Shown: positions 27,795 to 36,917, counted from the first letter of the stretch. The stretch: DNA of 64,000 bases from Flavobacterium sp. RSP15 (GCF_003968755.1 NZ_RYDL01000003.1:285177-349176), one strand, 5' to 3'. Program-made: numbers and translations. The notes: generated by a model from the sequence alone, not told the origin.

Positions 27795-27932
27795 TATTTT
27801 GAAGTAACCATACTTAAATTGCATACAACAAAGTTACTCTTATTAAATTCACAGAAAACAAAAAAAGCAGAACACATTAAACTATTTTATATATCACTAA
27901 CCATAAGGTAATTAGAACTAAATTAGAGCAAA

Positions 27933-28339
27933 ATGTAAAAAATAATCTACCGTATCGTCCTCACAATATTTTGCATAAGCTACAATTCTGAAACTTCAGA
28001 ACAAACGCCTACTCCAACAGATACACTCTATTTCCTTCCACTAACCGACGCCACTTGGGTAACAAAATCTAGTATCATTCTTGTCAACGGCCGAATTGTT
28101 ATGGAAAATTATTTCAATGGTCATCATGCCAATTGGAATTCAACGGTAGTTTAATACCAACAGCTCCTGCCGACATATTTATGGCCCTAGGCAAAAACGA
28201 TCAAAAAATTTATGTCATTCCGAGCAAGAAAATGGTCGTTATCAGAATGGGAGAGGTGGTAAACCTTGATAATCCAACTTTAGCTTTATCTGATTTTGAT
28301 GAAATATTACAGCAGAAACCTAGCGTTTTACCTCAGTAA
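27933..28339 (+). pseudogene. Serine hydrolase (beta-lactamase family) remnant
   Basis: The ATG at 27933 is followed at once by TAA. The frame then continues as KIIYRIVLTIFCISYNSE, a secretion signal, then TDTLYFLPLTDATWVTKS, SIILVNGRIVMENYFNGHH and a stop. A second frame carries the family's C-terminus: LIPTAPADIFMALGKN, KIYVIPSKKMVVIRMGE and LALSDFDEIL. The catalytic SxxK region and most of the central domain are missing, so at least two internal deletions plus a premature stop have destroyed the gene. Confidence 0.85.
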
Positions 28340-28341
28340 AT

Positions 28342-28518
28342 CTACTTGGCTTTCAAACGTTTAAGAAAACCTAAAACAAAGAAAACCAATCCCATAAGTA
28401 TCAAAAAATAATACAGACTAATACTTATATCTCGAATAAGATTAGCCATTATAAAAGAAACTATACTCCCAAAATAAAGGTATAGTGGTGGTACATTTTT
28501 TAAAGAAGAAAAATCCAT
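28342..28518 (-). CDS. Small membrane protein (58 aa)
   Basis: An ATG at 28518 opens a 58-codon frame ending TAG at 28342. The product starts MDFSSLKNVPPLYLYFGS and has two hydrophobic stretches (about 12-26 and 34-49), ending with a basic tail FLKRLKAK. The length, paired helices and basic tail fit a real small inner-membrane protein. It lies 9 bp downstream of ftsY on the same strand and may share its transcript. Function unknown. Confidence 0.65.
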   Translation of the reverse strand: MDFSSLKNVPPLYLYFGSIVSFIMANLIRDISISLYYFLILMGLVFFVLGFLKRLKAK

Positions 28519-28527
28519 AATTGTCTT

Positions 28528-29508
28528 TTATTTAAAGAATGAATCTACAAATTCATATTTATTAAAAACCTGAAGATCCTCAATTCCTTCTCCAACACCA
28601 ATATATTTTACAGGAATTTTAAACTGATCTGAAATTCCTATCACCACACCGCCTTTGGCAGTGCCGTCAAGTTTTGTAACCGCTAAACAAGTAACCTCAG
28701 TAGCGGCAGTGAATTGTTTGGCTTGTTCAAAAGCATTCTGACCCGTTGAACCATCCAAAACTAGCAGAACATCATGTGGCGCATCTTCAACAATTTTTTG
28801 CATCACTCGTTTTACTTTGGTCAATTCGTTCATTAAATTAATTTTATTATGCAAACGACCTGCGGTATCAATGATAACGATATCCGCATTTTGCGCCACC
28901 GCGGATTGCAAGGTATCAAAAGCCACCGAAGCCGGATCACTTCCCATATCCTGACGAACAATAGGAACTCCTACTCGATCCGCCCAAATTTGCAACTGGT
29001 CAATGGCAGCGGCCCGAAAAGTATCAGCTGCGCCCAGCACAACGTTGTATCCTTGTTTTTTAAACTGAAAGGCTAATTTACCAATAGTAGTAGTTTTACC
29101 AACTCCATTTACACCCACTACCATCAAAACATACGGCTTAGTCTGAGTTGGAATTACAAACTCAGTGGCTTCACCGGAGTTAGTCTCTGATAATAAAGCC
29201 GCAATTTCTTCTCTGAGGATCAGATTGAGTTCTTCAATTCCCAGATATTTATCTGCTGCTACCCGACTTTCTATTCTTTTAATGATTTTCAAAGTCGTAT
29301 TGACACCAACATCGGAAGCAACCAGAATTTCTTCTAAATTATCCAGGACTTCCTCATCCACTTTTGACTTTCCGGCAACCGCTTTGGTTAACTTAGAAAA
29401 GAAATTTGTTTTTGATTTTTCAAGACCTTTATCTAATGTTTGCTTCGCCTGTTCGGTTAGGCTCGGGTCTTTTTTGTCTGCTGAAAATATTCTTTTGAAA
29501 AAACTCAT
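28528..29508 (-). CDS. ftsY: Signal recognition particle receptor FtsY
   Basis: From the ATG at 29508 ([13 protein letters not shown]) the protein is 326 residues; a further 17 codons are open upstream but look non-coding. The N domain is followed by the SRP-GTPase NG domain with the P-loop [39 protein letters not shown] and [10 protein letters not shown]. FtsY docks the SRP-ribosome complex at the membrane for co-translational insertion. The acidic A domain of E. coli FtsY is absent, as in many bacteria. Confidence 0.97.
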   Translation of the reverse strand: MSFFKRIFSADKKDPSLTEQAKQTLDKGLEKSKTNFFSKLTKAVAGKSKVDEEVLDNLEEILVASDVGVNTTLKIIKRIESRVAADKYLGIEELNLILREEIAALLSETNSGEATEFVIPTQTKPYVLMVVGVNGVGKTTTIGKLAFQFKKQGYNVVLGAADTFRAAAIDQLQIWADRVGVPIVRQDMGSDPASVAFDTLQSAVAQNADIVIIDTAGRLHNKINLMNELTKVKRVMQKIVEDAPHDVLLVLDGSTGQNAFEQAKQFTAATEVTCLAVTKLDGTAKGGVVIGISDQFKIPVKYIGVGEGIEDLQVFNKYEFVDSFFK

Positions 29509-29583
29509 TGTGTAAATAGTATTAAGAATGAAGTATTTAAGTCCAAAGAACAAATACAATTTCTAATGGTAAATCTAGAAAAT

Positions 29584-29616
29584 AAAAAAGCTACTTCCGA
29601 ATGAAAGTAGCTTTTC
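29584..29616 (-). terminator. Terminator after the DUF4295 gene
   Basis: AAAAAAGCTACTT pairs with AAGTAGCTTTT around a CCGAATGA loop. It lies just past the stop of the leftward DUF4295 gene; its T run is on the minus strand. Confidence 0.8.
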
Positions 29617-29635
29617 TATATACTGCTGTTGTAAA

Positions 29636-29788
29636 TTATTTCTTTTTCAAGAATTCATCAACTGATTCTGGAGTCATAATAGATTCTACGAATGTATATG
29701 CACCTGTTTTTGGAGATTTCACCATTTTGATGGCTTTTGATAATCTCTTAGAAGATGTCTGTAACGATGCTACGGTTTTCTTTGCCAT
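29636..29788 (-). CDS. DUF4295 family protein (50 aa)
   Basis: The ATG at 29788 opens a 50-codon frame ending TAA at 29636. The basic protein starts MAKKTVASLQTSSKRLSKA and ends in FLKKK. This matches the small DUF4295 family, encoded next to rpmG and rpmB in Bacteroidota. The gene order here (rpmB, rpmG, this gene, ftsY) is the expected one, and its size and charge suggest a ribosome-associated protein. That role is inferred from context. Confidence 0.9.
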   Translation of the reverse strand: MAKKTVASLQTSSKRLSKAIKMVKSPKTGAYTFVESIMTPESVDEFLKKK

Positions 29789-29864
29789 GATTCAAATGTT
29801 ATTTAAATTTAAATAAAATCTCTAAATGTGACCATTTCTAGATTTCTATTAAAATCTCTAATTA

Positions 29865-30047
29865 TTATTTAATTTCTTTGTGAACAGTTACTCTTTTCAA
29901 GATTGGATTAAATTTTTTAATCTCTAATCTGTCTGGAGTATTTTTTTTGTTCTTTGTTGTTATGTATCTTGAAGTCCCTGCAACACCTGATGTTTTGTGT
30001 TCAGTACATTCTAAAATTACCTGGATTCTATTACCTTTCTTTGCCAT
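29865..30047 (-). CDS. rpmG: 50S ribosomal protein L33
   Basis: The 60-residue basic protein starts [18 protein letters not shown] and has [17 protein letters not shown] and [16 protein letters not shown], the standard L33 pattern. It keeps only one Cys, so it is a zinc-free (C-) form of L33. It lies 27 bp after rpmB. Confidence 0.96.
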   Translation of the reverse strand: MAKKGNRIQVILECTEHKTSGVAGTSRYITTKNKKNTPDRLEIKKFNPILKRVTVHKEIK

Positions 30048-30074
30048 CTTGCTATTTTTTTATTTTGGAAGGGA

Positions 30075-30311
30075 TTATTTAATAAATCCTTCTGCTTTTG
30101 CTTTTTTCAAAACTGCAGCGATTCCATTTTTATTAATTGTTTTTACCGTAGATGCAGCTACTCGTAGAGTAATCCATCTATCTTCTTCTGGAAGATAAAA
30201 ACGCTTTTTAACTAAGTTTACAGAAAATTTTCTCTTAGTTTTGTTCATAGCGTGAGAAACGTTATTTCCTACCATCGCTCTTTTACCTGTAAGGTCACAA
30301 ACTCTTGACAT
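30075..30311 (-). CDS. rpmB: 50S ribosomal protein L28
   Basis: The 78-residue protein starts [19 protein letters not shown], then [14 protein letters not shown] and [19 protein letters not shown], the L28 signature. The CxxC pairs of zinc-binding L28 forms are absent; one Cys remains at residue 5. It is first in the rpmB-rpmG-DUF4295 group. Confidence 0.96.
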   Translation of the reverse strand: MSRVCDLTGKRAMVGNNVSHAMNKTKRKFSVNLVKKRFYLPEEDRWITLRVAASTVKTINKNGIAAVLKKAKAEGFIK

Positions 30312-30383
30312 TATACTTATCTTTTATCGTTATTCAAAATCAGGGTGCAAAGAAAAGAAAAATAAACCTATTAAGCAACATAT

Positions 30384-31637
30384 TTACTGCACATTTTTTA
30401 AAATTTCTTTCTGTACTAGTTCTAAACTTTTTATTACCGCTCTATCTATCACTTTTTCACGGGGTTGACCAAAATTGAATTCTTCAACAATTACTTCCTT
30501 TGGTGTTGCTATTGCAATAAAAACAGTGCCAATTTCTGCATTTGAGTCGCCTTTTGTTGGTCCGGCATTTCCTGTTGTCGCAATTGCATAATCCGTATTC
30601 ATTCTCTTTTTTATGCTCAAAGCCATTGCAGAAGCTACCTCCTTACTGACTTCGGAATATTCCTTTATCAGACTTTCCGGAATACCCAAAACATCTATTT
30701 TAGCCTGGGTTGAGTACGAAACTACACTTCCTGCAAAATAATTGGAAGCACCGGCAACAGCACTTAAAAGCGTTGCTATTTTACCCCCTGTACAACTCTC
30801 GGCTGTGGCTATGGCTTTGTTTTGTTGGGTCAAAAGTTTACCTACTGCAACTTCAATCGTTTCGTCTTCATCATAACCAACGATGATATCATGAATAATT
30901 GCGTCCAGCAAGTTCACATTTTCAAGTAGCGCAGTCTCTAATTTATTTTTATCTGTACCACGTGCCGAAAGACGCAATCGTACGCGTCCCGGAGCAGGCA
31001 AATAAGCCAGCTTAATAAATTCAGGAAGGTTATTTTCCCAATCCTCTATTCGTTCCGCCACCAGACTCTCGCCTTGTCCATAGGTAAGAATTGTTTTGTG
31101 AATTATATAAGGACGTTCATATTCTCGGACTACTTTTGGAATGATTTCATGTTCAACCAAATATTTCATTTCATAGGGAACTCCAGGAAGCGAAATAAAA
31201 ACAGTGTTTTCCTTTTTCATCCACATTCCTGGTGCCGTACCCAACTGATTGTGAAGCACCGTACATTTTGAAGGAACCAGCGCCTGATCTTTATTGATTT
31301 GCGTAATGGTTCGCTTATAAAAACCTTCTATAAGTTGCGTGACATGAGCTAACACTTTTTGATCAACAACTAATTCATCTTCAAAGTAATCACAAAATGT
31401 TTTCTTGGTAATATCATCTTTTGTTGGTCCTAGACCTCCAGTTATAATAACCAAATCGACTTTGTTTTGAAGTGCTGTAAACGTATCAAAAATGTGTTTT
31501 TTATCATCACTAATCGAAATCATTTCGTTGATTTCAACACCAATTTTATCTAACGATTTGGCTATAAAACCAGAATTTGTATCGACAATTTGGCCTATTA
31601 AAATTTCGTCACCTATGGTAACTATGGTTGCTTTCAT
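30384..31637 (-). CDS. cinA: CinA family protein (competence/damage-inducible)
   Basis: The 417-residue protein has the N-terminal MoaB/Mog-like domain ([29 protein letters not shown]) and the C-terminal CinA domain ([25 protein letters not shown]). The C-terminal domain deamidates nicotinamide mononucleotide in several bacteria, and the N-terminal domain can act as an ADP-ribose pyrophosphatase. The full two-domain length is present. It is followed by a structured repeat. Confidence 0.93.
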   Translation of the reverse strand: MKATIVTIGDEILIGQIVDTNSGFIAKSLDKIGVEINEMISISDDKKHIFDTFTALQNKVDLVIITGGLGPTKDDITKKTFCDYFEDELVVDQKVLAHVTQLIEGFYKRTITQINKDQALVPSKCTVLHNQLGTAPGMWMKKENTVFISLPGVPYEMKYLVEHEIIPKVVREYERPYIIHKTILTYGQGESLVAERIEDWENNLPEFIKLAYLPAPGRVRLRLSARGTDKNKLETALLENVNLLDAIIHDIIVGYDEDETIEVAVGKLLTQQNKAIATAESCTGGKIATLLSAVAGASNYFAGSVVSYSTQAKIDVLGIPESLIKEYSEVSKEVASAMALSIKKRMNTDYAIATTGNAGPTKGDSNAEIGTVFIAIATPKEVIVEEFNFGQPREKVIDRAVIKSLELVQKEILKNVQ

Positions 31638-31710
31638 TTTTTTTGGTGCTGCTTATTTTGTAAAACTGTATTTAAAAAAGGAAAGTGTAAATTGGCAGAT
31701 TCCTTTTTTT

Positions 31711-31854
31711 GCGTGAGGGATAATAGTGAAAATCCTCCCGTTTTTCCCGGAGATTACTTCACCTAACAATTATTTCAATAGGAGTTCAGTGAACGTCGTT
31801 TGCAACGGATAGCCTGACCACGCTGTAACGTAAGTGAAAGCGTGGTCACACCCA
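31711..31854. repeat. Structured intergenic repeat, copy D
   Basis: It begins GCGTGAGGGATAATAGTGAA, has a CCCG-TTTTT-CCCGG hairpin, then a second stem (ACTTCAC with GTTCAGTGAA), AGCCTGACCACG and finally GTGGTCACACCCAAAT. The same outer ends occur in the copy at 53159-53242, and the ACTTCAC/GTTCAGTGAA stem recurs in the copy at 36986-37102. Confidence 0.7.
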
Positions 31855-31858
31855 AATT

Positions 31859-32203
31859 TTACAAATCAAAGTCTTTTTTAATTTCTTTAATGGCTTCTTT
31901 CACCTGATTTTTTACACTCTTAAACGTTTCTTTGATTTCTTTCTTTTTACCTTCAGTCTTTGTCCAGGCTTCAACTTGAAGAATTTCTTCAAAAGCAACA
32001 TTAAGTCCCATCAAATCCAGGGTTGGCTTTATTTTGTGTGCATAAGCATAGGCATGCTTGTGGTCTTTCTTTTTTATTCCTTCTTTAATTTGCTCTAGAT
32101 CTGCCGGAACTTCAGTCACAAACAAAGTCAGAATTTCATTTACAAATTCAGGGTCGTTGTCCGACAGTGCGTACACTTTTGACAGGTTGTAGTTTATTGC
32201 CAT
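31859..32203 (-). CDS. Hpt (histidine phosphotransfer) domain protein
   Basis: The 114-residue, mostly helical protein is a stand-alone Hpt domain. The phospho-acceptor is His56 in AYAHKIKPTLDLMG, with DPEFVNEILTLFVTEVP before it. Such proteins pass phosphate between a hybrid kinase receiver and a response regulator. The only hybrid kinase in the window (13905-16016) has a receiver but no Hpt domain, so the two could work together, though they are far apart and the link is inference. It overlaps the next gene by 1 bp. Confidence 0.88.
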   Translation of the reverse strand: MAINYNLSKVYALSDNDPEFVNEILTLFVTEVPADLEQIKEGIKKKDHKHAYAYAHKIKPTLDLMGLNVAFEEILQVEAWTKTEGKKKEIKETFKSVKNQVKEAIKEIKKDFDL

Positions 32204-32814
32204 TATTTTACTTGTATTCTAAATAGTTGTTGTCCTTCTAAAAATCCTTCTAAAACGTCCTCCGGCTTTACCGCTGCCACTCCCTCCGGGGTTCCTGTAA
32301 AAATGATATCGCCAATTTTTAATGTGAAAAACTGAGAAACGTATGAAATCAGCTCATCAATTTTCCAGAGCATCAAACTCGAATTACTCATTTGAACCGT
32401 TTCATTATTTTTCTTTAATTCAAAAGTAATATTTTCTACGGAACTAAATTCATTTTTTAATACAAATTCACCTATAACTGCCGAGCCATCAAATGCTTTG
32501 GCTTTTTCCCAAGGCAGCCCTTTTGCTTTTAATTTGTCTTGTAAATCCCGAGCGGTGAAATCGATTCCCACACTAATTTCGTCATAATATTTATGAGCAA
32601 ACTTAGGCTCGATGTATTTCCCTACTTTACTTATCTTGACTATAATTTCGATTTCGTGGTGCACCTCTTCCGAAAATTCCGGGATTACAAACGGATGTTG
32701 TTTTAATAAAACGGCTGAATCCGGTTTCATGAAAACCACAGGTTCCGTGGGCCGCTCGTTTTGTAATTCCTCTATGTGATTGGTATAATTCCTACCGATA
32801 CAGATTATTTTCAT
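32203..32814 (-). CDS. Fumarylacetoacetate hydrolase family protein
   Basis: The 203-residue protein has the FAH C-terminal fold: CIGRNYTNHIEEL, VFMKPDSAVL, EVHHEIEIIVKI with the metal-binding Glu residues, DFTARDLQDKLK and FTGTPEGVAAVKPED. The compact length matches the acylpyruvase/oxaloacetate tautomerase group (FAHD1-like) instead of true fumarylacetoacetase. It likely hydrolyses or tautomerises a small beta-keto acid in the cytoplasm. It shares an overlapping junction with the Hpt gene. Confidence 0.88.
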   Translation of the reverse strand: MKIICIGRNYTNHIEELQNERPTEPVVFMKPDSAVLLKQHPFVIPEFSEEVHHEIEIIVKISKVGKYIEPKFAHKYYDEISVGIDFTARDLQDKLKAKGLPWEKAKAFDGSAVIGEFVLKNEFSSVENITFELKKNNETVQMSNSSLMLWKIDELISYVSQFFTLKIGDIIFTGTPEGVAAVKPEDVLEGFLEGQQLFRIQVK

Positions 32815-32819
32815 AACTT

Positions 32820-32861
32820 GGGTTTTGGGTTTTGGGTTTTGGGTTTTGGGTTTTGGGTTTT
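32820..32861. repeat. Six-fold GGGTTTT tandem repeat
   Basis: Six GGG runs at exact 7-bp spacing (32820, 32827, 32834, 32841, 32848, 32855) are separated by TTTT. The tract sits between the exonuclease and FAH genes, just upstream of the FAH start. Four or more GGG runs could form a G-quadruplex on the plus strand. Confidence 0.9.
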
Positions 32862-32897
32862 CTTATCCCCAACACCTAATACCCAATACACTAAAAC

Positions 32898-33668
32898 CTA
32901 TTTTGTATTCAGTTTTCGTAGTTTAATTGCCGTTAAAACTTTCTTGGTGTACAACGGAAAATCGGCGTTTTGAATCCAACTGAAATAGCCGGGCTCTGTT
33001 TCCAGAATTTTACCCACTTTGACTCCTTTGTGTTTTCCAAAAGTAAAAATCTCCTCCTCATCCTTATCAAAAGCAATCATTCCTGCGAAATCAGCAATTT
33101 TCTTTCTTGTTGTAAACTCGGACAATAATTTCATATCGTTTTCAAGTTCCGGATAGCGATCCAGTTGCGCTTTCAGAATCTCGTAAGTTGCCATGGTATC
33201 TGCTTCTGCAGAGTGTGCATTTTCAAGCGTTTTTCCACAATAAAATTTGTGAGCTGCGCTCAATGTACGCTCTTCCATTTTATGAAAAACGGTTTGCACA
33301 TCAACAGAAACCCTTCCTTTCATATCAAAATCTACTCCGGCACGTAGCATTTCTTCAGCCAATAACGGAATATCAAAACGATCCGAATTAAATCCAGCTA
33401 AATCACTGTCTTTAATCATATTATACACTTGAGTCGCCAGTTCGTTAAAAGTAGGTTCATTGGCCACTTTTTCATCAGTAATACCATGAACAGCGGTAGT
33501 TTGTGCTGGAATTGGAATCGTTGGATTAACTAACCACGTTTTACTTTCCTTGTTTCCGTTTGGAAAAACTTTGAATATTGAGATTTCAACAATTCTGTCT
33601 TTTCCGATGTCAATTCCTGTGGTTTCAAGATCGAAAAAGCAAATTGGTTTATTGAGTTTGAGTTCCAT
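32898..33668 (-). CDS. 3'-5' exonuclease, DEDDh type (DNA polymerase III epsilon-like)
   Basis: The 256-residue protein has exonuclease motif I FFDLETTGI, then LAGFNSDRFDIPLL (motif II) and AHSAEADTMATYEIL with the His and Asp of motif III. A C-terminal extension from about residue 210 (FTFGKHKGVKVGKIL, FSWIQNADFP) resembles the extra domain of exodeoxyribonuclease X-like proteins and is not part of the core epsilon fold. It likely acts in proofreading or repair. Substrate preference is inferred. Confidence 0.92.
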   Translation of the reverse strand: MELKLNKPICFFDLETTGIDIGKDRIVEISIFKVFPNGNKESKTWLVNPTIPIPAQTTAVHGITDEKVANEPTFNELATQVYNMIKDSDLAGFNSDRFDIPLLAEEMLRAGVDFDMKGRVSVDVQTVFHKMEERTLSAAHKFYCGKTLENAHSAEADTMATYEILKAQLDRYPELENDMKLLSEFTTRKKIADFAGMIAFDKDEEEIFTFGKHKGVKVGKILETEPGYFSWIQNADFPLYTKKVLTAIKLRKLNTK

Positions 33669-33688
33669 TTTTAAATTTTGTGTGGATA

Positions 33689-33722
33689 CAAATATAGAAA
33701 TTTAGGTTTAATTTCGTTCAAA
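33689..33722 (-). promoter_or_regulatory. Candidate promoter for the exonuclease gene
   Basis: On the minus strand TTTG (33722-33719) and TATATTTG (33696-33689) are 22 bp apart, close to the Bacteroidota promoter pattern, and the -7 box lies 20 bp before the ATG at 33668. Confidence 0.4.
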
Positions 33723-33761
33723 GTTCAAGGCTTAAAGTTGAAGAAAAACTCAAAAAAAAGA

Positions 33762-33797
33762 AAACCCGATTGATTTTCAAAAATCAATCGGGTTTTT
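33762..33797 (-). terminator. Terminator after the E2 gene
   Basis: AAACCCGATTGATTTT pairs with AAAATCAATCGGGTTT around a very short loop, with flanking A/T runs. It lies just past the stop of the leftward acyltransferase gene. Confidence 0.9.
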
Positions 33798-33813
33798 ATG
33801 ATCTGTAAAACTT

Positions 33814-35139
33814 TTAAAGATCTCTGTTTACATCAAAGGCTTCTAAGTATTCAGCGACTCTTTTTACAAAACTGCCTCCTAAAGCTCCATCTACCACTCG
33901 ATGATCATAGCTGTGTGACAAAAACATTTTCTGACGAATTCCAATAAAATCACCTTCTGGAGTTTCGATTACTGCCGGCATTTTACGGATTGCTCCAAGG
34001 GCTAAAATACCCACTTGAGGCTGATTTAAAATTGGCGTACCAAAAACACTTCCAAAAGTTCCCACATTAGTAACCGTATAGGTTCCGCCTTGAGTATCGT
34101 CCGGTTTTAGTTTTCCAGCTTTTGCACGACCTCCTAAATCATTGACCGCTTTAGCCATTCCAACTAAATTTAACTGATCCGCATTTTTAATAACGGGAAC
34201 AATTAAATTTCCGTTTGGTAACGAAGCAGCCATTCCTAAGTTGATGTTTTTCTTCTTGATAATATAATCGCCATCCACAGAAATATTCATTCCTGGAAAA
34301 TCTTTTATCGCTTTAGCAACCGCTTCCATGAAAATTGGCGTATACGTCAACTTCTCCCCTTCTCTTTTTTCGAAAGCAACTTTATTTTTCTCTCTCCATT
34401 TTACAATATTTGTCACATCGACTTCGATAAACGATTGTACATGAGCCGAAGTTTGTACAGAAGCGACCATGTATCCCGCAATTAGCTTGCGCATTCTGTC
34501 CATTTCTATAATTTCATCACCACCGCTTACGGATACCGGAGCTGCTTTTTGAGCTGCTGGAACTGCAACCGATTTTTGAACTGCTGCCACCGGAACTGCA
34601 ATAGCAGGCTGACTCGTTCTGTTTTTTACATACTCTAAAATATCATTTTTAGTCACTCTTCCCTCTTTTCCTGTTCCCGAAATTGCTGCTAATTCAGCCA
34701 CAGAAACTCCTTCTTCTTTAGCAATATTTTTTACCAAAGGCGATAAGAATTTTTCAGATTCCGAGTAATCGGAAGACAAATCTACCGGAGTCGCAACACT
34801 TTCGTTGGATCCTGAAGCTTCGGGATTAACCTTTTTTGTTACTTCAGCAATACCCTCAGGAGCTACAGCTTCTTTAACAATTGGAACAAACGCTCCATCT
34901 TCAGTCTCAATAATAGCAATAGTTTGCCCTACCTGAACTAAATCATCTTTACCAAACAGTTGTTCTACTAAAATTCCCGAAACTTCGCTTGGCACTTCAC
35001 TGTCTACTTTATCAGTAGCAATTTCAAGTACTGCTTCATCCGCTTCAATTTTGTCGCCAACTTCTTTTAACCAGTTTGTAATGGTTGCTTCTGCAACGCT
35101 TTCTCCCATTTTTGGAAGTTTTAATTCAAATCTTGCCAT
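33814..35139 (-). CDS. Dihydrolipoamide acyltransferase (E2) of a 2-oxo acid dehydrogenase complex
   Basis: The 441-residue protein has one lipoyl domain with the lipoylated Lys44 in EIATDKVDSEV. A peripheral-subunit-binding domain follows (FLSPLVKNIAKEEGVSV, GKEGRVTKNDIL), then the catalytic domain ending in the HxxxDG motif (SHSYDHRVVDGALGG). An Ala/Val/Pro-rich linker (about 180-210) separates them. The E1 and E3 genes are not adjacent. The VDSEVPSE lipoyl surround suggests a branched-chain or 2-oxoglutarate-type E2; which complex it serves is uncertain. Confidence 0.92.
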   Translation of the reverse strand: MARFELKLPKMGESVAEATITNWLKEVGDKIEADEAVLEIATDKVDSEVPSEVSGILVEQLFGKDDLVQVGQTIAIIETEDGAFVPIVKEAVAPEGIAEVTKKVNPEASGSNESVATPVDLSSDYSESEKFLSPLVKNIAKEEGVSVAELAAISGTGKEGRVTKNDILEYVKNRTSQPAIAVPVAAVQKSVAVPAAQKAAPVSVSGGDEIIEMDRMRKLIAGYMVASVQTSAHVQSFIEVDVTNIVKWREKNKVAFEKREGEKLTYTPIFMEAVAKAIKDFPGMNISVDGDYIIKKKNINLGMAASLPNGNLIVPVIKNADQLNLVGMAKAVNDLGGRAKAGKLKPDDTQGGTYTVTNVGTFGSVFGTPILNQPQVGILALGAIRKMPAVIETPEGDFIGIRQKMFLSHSYDHRVVDGALGGSFVKRVAEYLEAFDVNRDL

Positions 35140-35223
35140 ATTGTTAACCTAAAAGGTGATATTGATTTTCAGTTTGCGAAATTACTAAATATTTCAAACA
35201 TAAATTACATTAAATGTAATTTT

Positions 35224-36381
35224 TTACTCTATTTCTATAATCTCACCTCTCTCATTACTATTATTACTTCCTATTAAAAAATTAGCGTTTTTTGGTATAA
35301 TTTTAAAGGTAAATCCTTTATTCCTTGAAGATTCGAGAATTGCGATACATTTTTTGAAAGAAATGAATTCGTTATCTAAAATAATTTCTGCACCTATTTT
35401 ACTTTTAACAGCAGACGAAATTACTGTTTTTTCTGTTTTCAAATCGTGAAACAGGACTTTTTTTTGCAAAACCAAATGGAGCTTATCTGCTAATTTTTGG
35501 TTAGCTGAATACAAAAGATATGATTTTGGAATGATTTTTATTCCTGGTTTCCCTTGAAACATTTTCGCCAAAGAAAAAAAGACAATCCCAATTTTCATAA
35601 AAAGGGAGAAAAATAAAGCACTTTTAAAATGCTTTTTGTTGAAGAAATTCATCGCTTCCTGAAACCGTTTCATATACGTTTCATCCTTAACCGTACTTTC
35701 TCCTTTGTAGTGAATTGCGGTCGTTTCATGGAAATAATAATTGAATCTTCCTTCTTTCAGGACTCGATACGACAAATCAATATCGTCAGAATACATGAAA
35801 CAATCTTCATCAAATCCGGCTACTTCAAGATACAAATCTCTTTTCATAACCATAAAAGCACCCACAAGAATGGCTACTTTTCCGGTTTGGTTTTCACTTA
35901 AATGTTGCGCATAATACTTCCCGAATGTTCCAGAAAATAATTTGTATAAACCTGTGATTTTGGTAAAAGCGACCCAAGGTGTCGGAACGCCACGTTTGCT
36001 TTCGGGCAGAAATCTTCCGGTTCCATCGATGAGCTTACAGCCCACGATTCCTAAATCCGATTGTTTTTGGGCGAAAGCCAATACTTTCACAAACGTATCT
36101 TCGGCAACAACAGTATCGGGATTCAGAACGCAAATGTATTCGCCTTGCGCTTGGGCTACCCCAATGTTATTGCCTTTAGGAAAGCCAATATTTTCTTTGT
36201 TTTGAATGAGTTTTACGTTAGGAAAAAGCTTTTGCATCATTGCACAACTGTCATCCGAAGAATTGTTATCAATTACAATAATTTCGCCGTCAATGGTTTC
36301 TAATGCGTTTTGAACGCTTAAAACACAGAGCTCCAGAAAATAGCGAACGTTGTAATTGAGAATGATGACGGATAGTTGCAA
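35224..36381 (-). CDS. Glycosyltransferase family 2
   Basis: The 385-residue protein opens with the GT-A core LSVIILNYNVRYFLELC and has EIIVIDNNSSDDSC. The DxD-like motif lies in VLNPDTVV, with FDEDCFMYSDDIDLSYR following, the WbbL/rhamnosyltransferase-like pattern. A hydrophobic stretch near residues 250-270 and a C-terminal tail beyond the catalytic domain could place it at the inner membrane. It likely adds a sugar to a cell-surface glycan. Donor and acceptor unknown. Confidence 0.9.
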   Translation of the reverse strand: MQLSVIILNYNVRYFLELCVLSVQNALETIDGEIIVIDNNSSDDSCAMMQKLFPNVKLIQNKENIGFPKGNNIGVAQAQGEYICVLNPDTVVAEDTFVKVLAFAQKQSDLGIVGCKLIDGTGRFLPESKRGVPTPWVAFTKITGLYKLFSGTFGKYYAQHLSENQTGKVAILVGAFMVMKRDLYLEVAGFDEDCFMYSDDIDLSYRVLKEGRFNYYFHETTAIHYKGESTVKDETYMKRFQEAMNFFNKKHFKSALFFSLFMKIGIVFFSLAKMFQGKPGIKIIPKSYLLYSANQKLADKLHLVLQKKVLFHDLKTEKTVISSAVKSKIGAEIILDNEFISFKKCIAILESSRNKGFTFKIIPKNANFLIGSNNSNERGEIIEIE

Positions 36382-36384
36382 AGC

Positions 36385-36675
36385 TTATTGTTTTAGTTTT
36401 TTGGGATTTTGTTTCGTGTTGAAAATTCTCAAAACTACAACACTTTCTTTCTCTACGGAATAATTAATTTTAAAACTCCAAATGGCCACAAATCTAACTT
36501 TTTGGATATTAATTATTGGCTCAACCGGAAATTTATAAGGAAAATTCGGCAGAGAATTTGCCAAATCATAAATTTCATTAAATACTAAAATAGCATTTTG
36601 AGGACTTTCTTTTTTTATGTACTTATAAATAGCTTCTAGTTCATTTGATGCTTTTTTACTCCAAAGCACCCTCAT
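36385..36675 (-). CDS. RelE/ParE-family toxin
   Basis: The 96-residue basic protein starts MRVLWSKKASNELEAIYKYI, the usual RelE/ParE beginning, and has SLPNFPYKFPVEP and the ending strands RFVAIWSFKINYSV and VVVLRIFNTKQNP. The last block is typical of ParE-type toxins. Its start overlaps the stop of the upstream antitoxin gene by 1 bp, the classical antitoxin-first order. Whether it targets gyrase or mRNA cannot be told from sequence. Confidence 0.85.
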   Translation of the reverse strand: MRVLWSKKASNELEAIYKYIKKESPQNAILVFNEIYDLANSLPNFPYKFPVEPIINIQKVRFVAIWSFKINYSVEKESVVVLRIFNTKQNPKKLKQ

Positions 36676-36917
36676 TAACCTAGAATTTTTTTTCTGACAT
36701 CTTCACTAGAATAGGTTTCTAACTTTCCTTCATTCAATTGATGTAAAGCCTCATGAATGTCTTTAGTATATTCTTTTTCAGAAATTGGGTTTCCATCTGC
36801 GTCATAACCAACTATATTTTCTTCATCAAGAAGTTTTGCTATTTTACTAAGAATCTTATTGTCGTTAATACTTAAGATTCTTTGCGTGATGCTGATTTTT
36901 AAAGTCTCCGTTTTCAT
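36675..36917 (-). CDS. Antitoxin partner of the RelE/ParE toxin
   Basis: The 80-residue acidic protein starts MKTETLKISITQRILSIND and has the middle segment YDADGNPISEKEYTKDIHEA, found in small Bacteroidota antitoxins paired with ParE-type toxins. It lacks an obvious helix-turn-helix. It precedes and overlaps the toxin gene. Assignment rests mainly on context and this segment. Confidence 0.8.
   Translation of the reverse strand: MKTETLKISITQRILSINDNKILSKIAKLLDEENIVGYDADGNPISEKEYTKDIHEALHQLNEGKLETYSSEDVRKKILG

Noticed and set aside
32820..32861. GGGTTTT tract considered as a telomere
   Set aside because: It is internal, only 42 bp, with intact genes on both sides; a simple repeat is enough.
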